From contig JAAZIW010000232.1 in the NCBI GenBank assembly GCA_012800665.1, forward strand, positions 1 to 7,491: DNA of 7,491 bases. Reading direction: 5' to 3'. The stretch is from Rikenellaceae bacterium. GTDB taxonomy: Bacteria; Bacteroidota; Bacteroidia; Bacteroidales; UBA932. Shown here piece after piece: positions 5,425 to 7,491 of this stretch; position 1 is the first letter of the stretch, and each line of letters begins with the position of its first letter. A program made the translations under genes and the position numbers. The notes below the pieces were generated by a model. That model had not been told where the DNA came from. It saw nothing but the letters and a program-made list of their open reading frames with translations, and did not search any database.

Positions 5425-6456
5425 ATGTTGAAAAAAGGAGTAATCAGTCAAGGGGTTGTGTGCCCGATTGTCAGAGAGGGCGCTGATGTTGTTGATGTCG
5501 TTATTAACTCTGTATCAGATAAAAACATTAACGATAAGGATATTATTGGCATTACTGAAAGTATAATTGCCCGTTCTTTGGGATTATATGTGACTGTTGA
5601 TGATATTGCTCGGGATATTGAAGATAAATTCGGGGCAAATGCAGTTATTTCTCTTACAGACCCTTTGTATTCCCGCAATAGATTCGGTATGATTTTAAAG
5701 GGGATAGCAAGAGCCGCAAAAGAAATACGGATTATAATGCCCCCTTCTGATATTGTCGGAAATCCTTCCGGAGTTAATCCTTATACGGGAGTTGACATTA
5801 CTAAATACTATAAGGAAATTTGCAAAGAAGAGGGATGTAAATGTGTTCTTGAAGATGACCTTTTCGACAGTAAAAATATAATCAGCTGCAAAATAAGGGA
5901 TTGGAGTACACACAAGGAATATCTTAAAAAATCTTATCCGGATAGTACGGTATATACGCTTGCTGATATCTGTTCCAATGAAAATCCTGACTTCGGATTG
6001 CTCGGTTCAAATAAAGCGACTGAAGAAAAACTTAAATTGTTTCCCACAAGAGAAATTTCGGAAAGGATTTGCAATGAAATCAAGTTCAAAATTAAAGAAA
6101 AGCTTAATAAGGATGTTATAGTAATGATTTACGGGGATGGATGTTATAAAGACCCCACCAGCGGCATTTGGGAATTTGCAGACCCTGTAACCAGTCCCGG
6201 ATACACAGATAAAGAATTACTTGAAGGCACTCCCGATGAATTGAAATTCAAGTTTCTTATAGATAAAAGTTCTTCCAACGAAGAGGTTGAGACTTTATTG
6301 AATTCCGAAAAAAACAATCCGGCGGGAAAAACAGATTCAATGGGCACCACTCCCCGTATATGTCGAGACCTTCTCGTAAGTCTTATGGATTTAACCTCAG
6401 GCTCCGGAGACCGTCAAACCCCCGTAGTTCTTATACAGAATTATTTCAGGGAGTAA
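5425..6456 (+). CDS. Coenzyme F420-0:L-glutamate ligase-family protein (function unproven)
   Basis: By motif order this belongs to the large, poorly characterised branch of the F420_ligase (CofE/FbiB-like) family found in anaerobic Firmicutes and relatives. CofE adds glutamate to F420-0 with GTP; whether this branch does so is unknown. Visible landmarks: GITESIIARSLG (42-53), VTVDDIARDI (56-65), YSRNRFGMILKGIARAAK (82-99), GLLGSNKATEEKLKLFP (191-207), YGDGCYKDPTSGIWEFADP (236-254), TTPRICRDLL (308-317) and LTSGSGDRQTPVVLIQNYF near the C-terminus (Gly326-Asp329). It is soluble, without a signal peptide. At 343 residues it is shorter than the roughly 390 I recall for the branch; the loss seems to fall largely after IVGNPSGVNPYTGVD (about 110-124). 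Codon third positions look clearly more A/T-rich than in sdaA or the ATPase, hinting at transfer. It stands alone, with its own promoter; no cofactor-synthesis genes flank it. Confidence 0.75.
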   Translation: MLKKGVISQGVVCPIVREGADVVDVVINSVSDKNINDKDIIGITESIIARSLGLYVTVDDIARDIEDKFGANAVISLTDPLYSRNRFGMILKGIARAAKEIRIIMPPSDIVGNPSGVNPYTGVDITKYYKEICKEEGCKCVLEDDLFDSKNIISCKIRDWSTHKEYLKKSYPDSTVYTLADICSNENPDFGLLGSNKATEEKLKLFPTREISERICNEIKFKIKEKLNKDVIVMIYGDGCYKDPTSGIWEFADPVTSPGYTDKELLEGTPDELKFKFLIDKSSSNEEVETLLNSEKNNPAGKTDSMGTTPRICRDLLVSLMDLTSGSGDRQTPVVLIQNYFRE

Positions 6457-6504
6457 GGTTGTTATATTGCTTTTTGTTTGCATTTATCATTAGAAAACCT
6501 TACC

Positions 6505-6536
6505 TTAGCCAAATATAAAATTGAACTTTAAATTTG
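6505..6536 (+). promoter_or_regulatory. Promoter for the AAA_14 ATPase gene
   Basis: TAAATTTG at 6529-6536 is a perfect -7 box. TTAG at 6505-6508 (three of four bases of TTTG) is exactly 20 bases upstream. Transcription would start near 6543. Just before it, TAAGGTT (6454-6460) and AACCTTA (6496-6502) form a 7-bp inverted repeat with a 35-base loop, too loose to call a terminator. Confidence 0.6.
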
Positions 6537-6571
6537 TCCAAAAGGTGAATAATCTATTGATAAACAGGACG

Positions 6572-7491
6572 ATGGCTTCGTACATAAATGAACTTTTTTT
6601 GTATTTGCCCGTCATTACGCTTACAGGACCACGCCAGTCCGGCAAGACTACTTTGTGCCGCAAGGTGTTTACCAATCTGCCTTACGCCAACCTTGAGGAT
6701 GTCGCTACGCTTGCTGAGGCACGCATTGACCCCAAGGCGTTTCTTGCCAAATATCCCCAAGGGGCTATAATAGATGAGGCGCAGAATTTTCCTGAGATAT
6801 TTTCTTATTTGCAAGTGGCTGTGGATGACGATAGAATGACCGGTAACAAGCGCCGTTTCATCGTTACAGGAAGTAATAATTTTGCACTGATGCAACGCAT
6901 AACGCAATCGATGGCCGGACGCACAGCGGTAATGTTGCTTCTGCCTCTTTCCACAGAAGAGATACTTGCCGTATATCCTAATGCAGGAACATCGGAATTG
7001 CTGCTATGCGGAGGCTATCCGGCTATTTGGTCGGGTGGTTTGGGCGGACGACAAATATTGTTGAGTAACTATTATACGACTTATATAGAACGCGATGTGC
7101 GTTCGCTTATCAACTTGAAGGACTTACAGGCGTTCCAAATGTTTATTCGCCTTGCTGCAGGACGAATCGGACAAGAGTTCAACGCATCCGCCCTGTCTAT
7201 GGAGGTAGGGGTTAGTGTACCAACCATCAAGAATTGGCTGAGTGTGCTTTCTGCCTCTTATGTGGTCTATCTGCTTCAACCATTCTATGCCAACATCAGC
7301 AAACGGCTTACGAAGACCCCAAAACTATATTTTTATGATACAGGGCTGGCAAGTTTCCTGCTTGGTATCAATACGGTGGAACAGATGGATGTTCATCCGC
7401 TGCGCGGAAGCTTGTTCGAGAATATGGTTGTGAACGATATGCTCAAGCACGGCGCCAACCAAGGCAAGCAGGAGAATCTCTTTTTCTATCG
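6572..7491 (+). CDS. AAA_14/DUF4143 ATPase, 3' end outside the window
   Basis: A P-loop ATPase of the type common in Bacteroidales and many other bacteria; its cellular role is not established. Counting from the ATG: Walker A GPRQSGKTT (19-27), Walker B GAIIDEAQ (64-71), the sensor strand FIVTGSNNF (96-104) followed by MAGRTAVMLLLPLS, then GGYPAIW and YIERDVRSLINLKDL, a winged-helix-like part with SVPTIKNWLSVL, and the DUF4143 end with YFYDTGL (253-259) and LFENMV (Phe282-Asn284). About 306 residues are visible of perhaps 380; the nuclease-like C-terminus is cut by the window end. The true start may be upstream: in frame, TTG at 6557 would add Met-Ile-Asn-Arg-Thr, like the R-T stretch that opens many relatives, and GTG at 6545 is also open; a TAG at 6506 closes the frame. 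AAAGG at 6541-6545 would serve the TTG start. Confidence 0.9.
   Translation, partial: MASYINELFLYLPVITLTGPRQSGKTTLCRKVFTNLPYANLEDVATLAEARIDPKAFLAKYPQGAIIDEAQNFPEIFSYLQVAVDDDRMTGNKRRFIVTGSNNFALMQRITQSMAGRTAVMLLLPLSTEEILAVYPNAGTSELLLCGGYPAIWSGGLGGRQILLSNYYTTYIERDVRSLINLKDLQAFQMFIRLAAGRIGQEFNASALSMEVGVSVPTIKNWLSVLSASYVVYLLQPFYANISKRLTKTPKLYFYDTGLASFLLGINTVEQMDVHPLRGSLFENMVVNDMLKHGANQGKQENLFFY

Overview
The window looks like chromosomal DNA of an anaerobic Bacteroidales bacterium, probably gut-associated; the species cannot be told from the sequence. Three things point there. Upstream of most genes lie matches to the Bacteroidetes promoter (-7 TAnnTTTG, in one case with a perfect -33 TTTG 20 bases away). 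Leaders near start codons are A/T-rich with little Shine-Dalgarno signal. The gene families are typical: one-chain L-serine dehydratase of about 400 residues, a 553-residue AspT/YidE-type transporter, a C_GCAxxG_C_C protein and an AAA_14/DUF4143 ATPase.

Layout. Bases 104-1792 (+) hold a thiol peroxidase (bcp) and an iron-sulfur L-serine dehydratase (sdaA), 24 bases apart and probably co-transcribed. They converge on a minus-strand AspT/YidE-family membrane transporter (1926-3587), whose 5' leader contains a compound pentanucleotide microsatellite. Upstream on the same strand is a small cysteine-rich C_GCAxxG_C_C protein (3772-4221) with a perfect 9-1-9 palindrome in its promoter. A 481-base gap (4222-4702) follows, holding a degenerate repeat that is open on both strands. 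On the plus strand come a lipoprotein-type nitroreductase (4703-5275) behind the best promoter in the window, a divergent member of the coenzyme F420-0:glutamate ligase family (5425-6456) with a palindrome near its promoter, and an AAA_14/DUF4143 ATPase cut by the window end.

How the genes relate. Several products deal with redox or thiol chemistry (peroxiredoxin, oxygen-sensitive Fe-S dehydratase, cysteine-rich protein, flavin reductase), which fits an anaerobe facing occasional oxygen, but they are separate transcription units and no shared pathway is shown. There is no CRISPR array, tRNA, rRNA, transposase or clear defence island. The observations most worth following are the microsatellite in the transporter leader, the two palindromes near promoters, the intergenic repeat, and the F420-ligase-like enzyme in a lineage not known to make F420.
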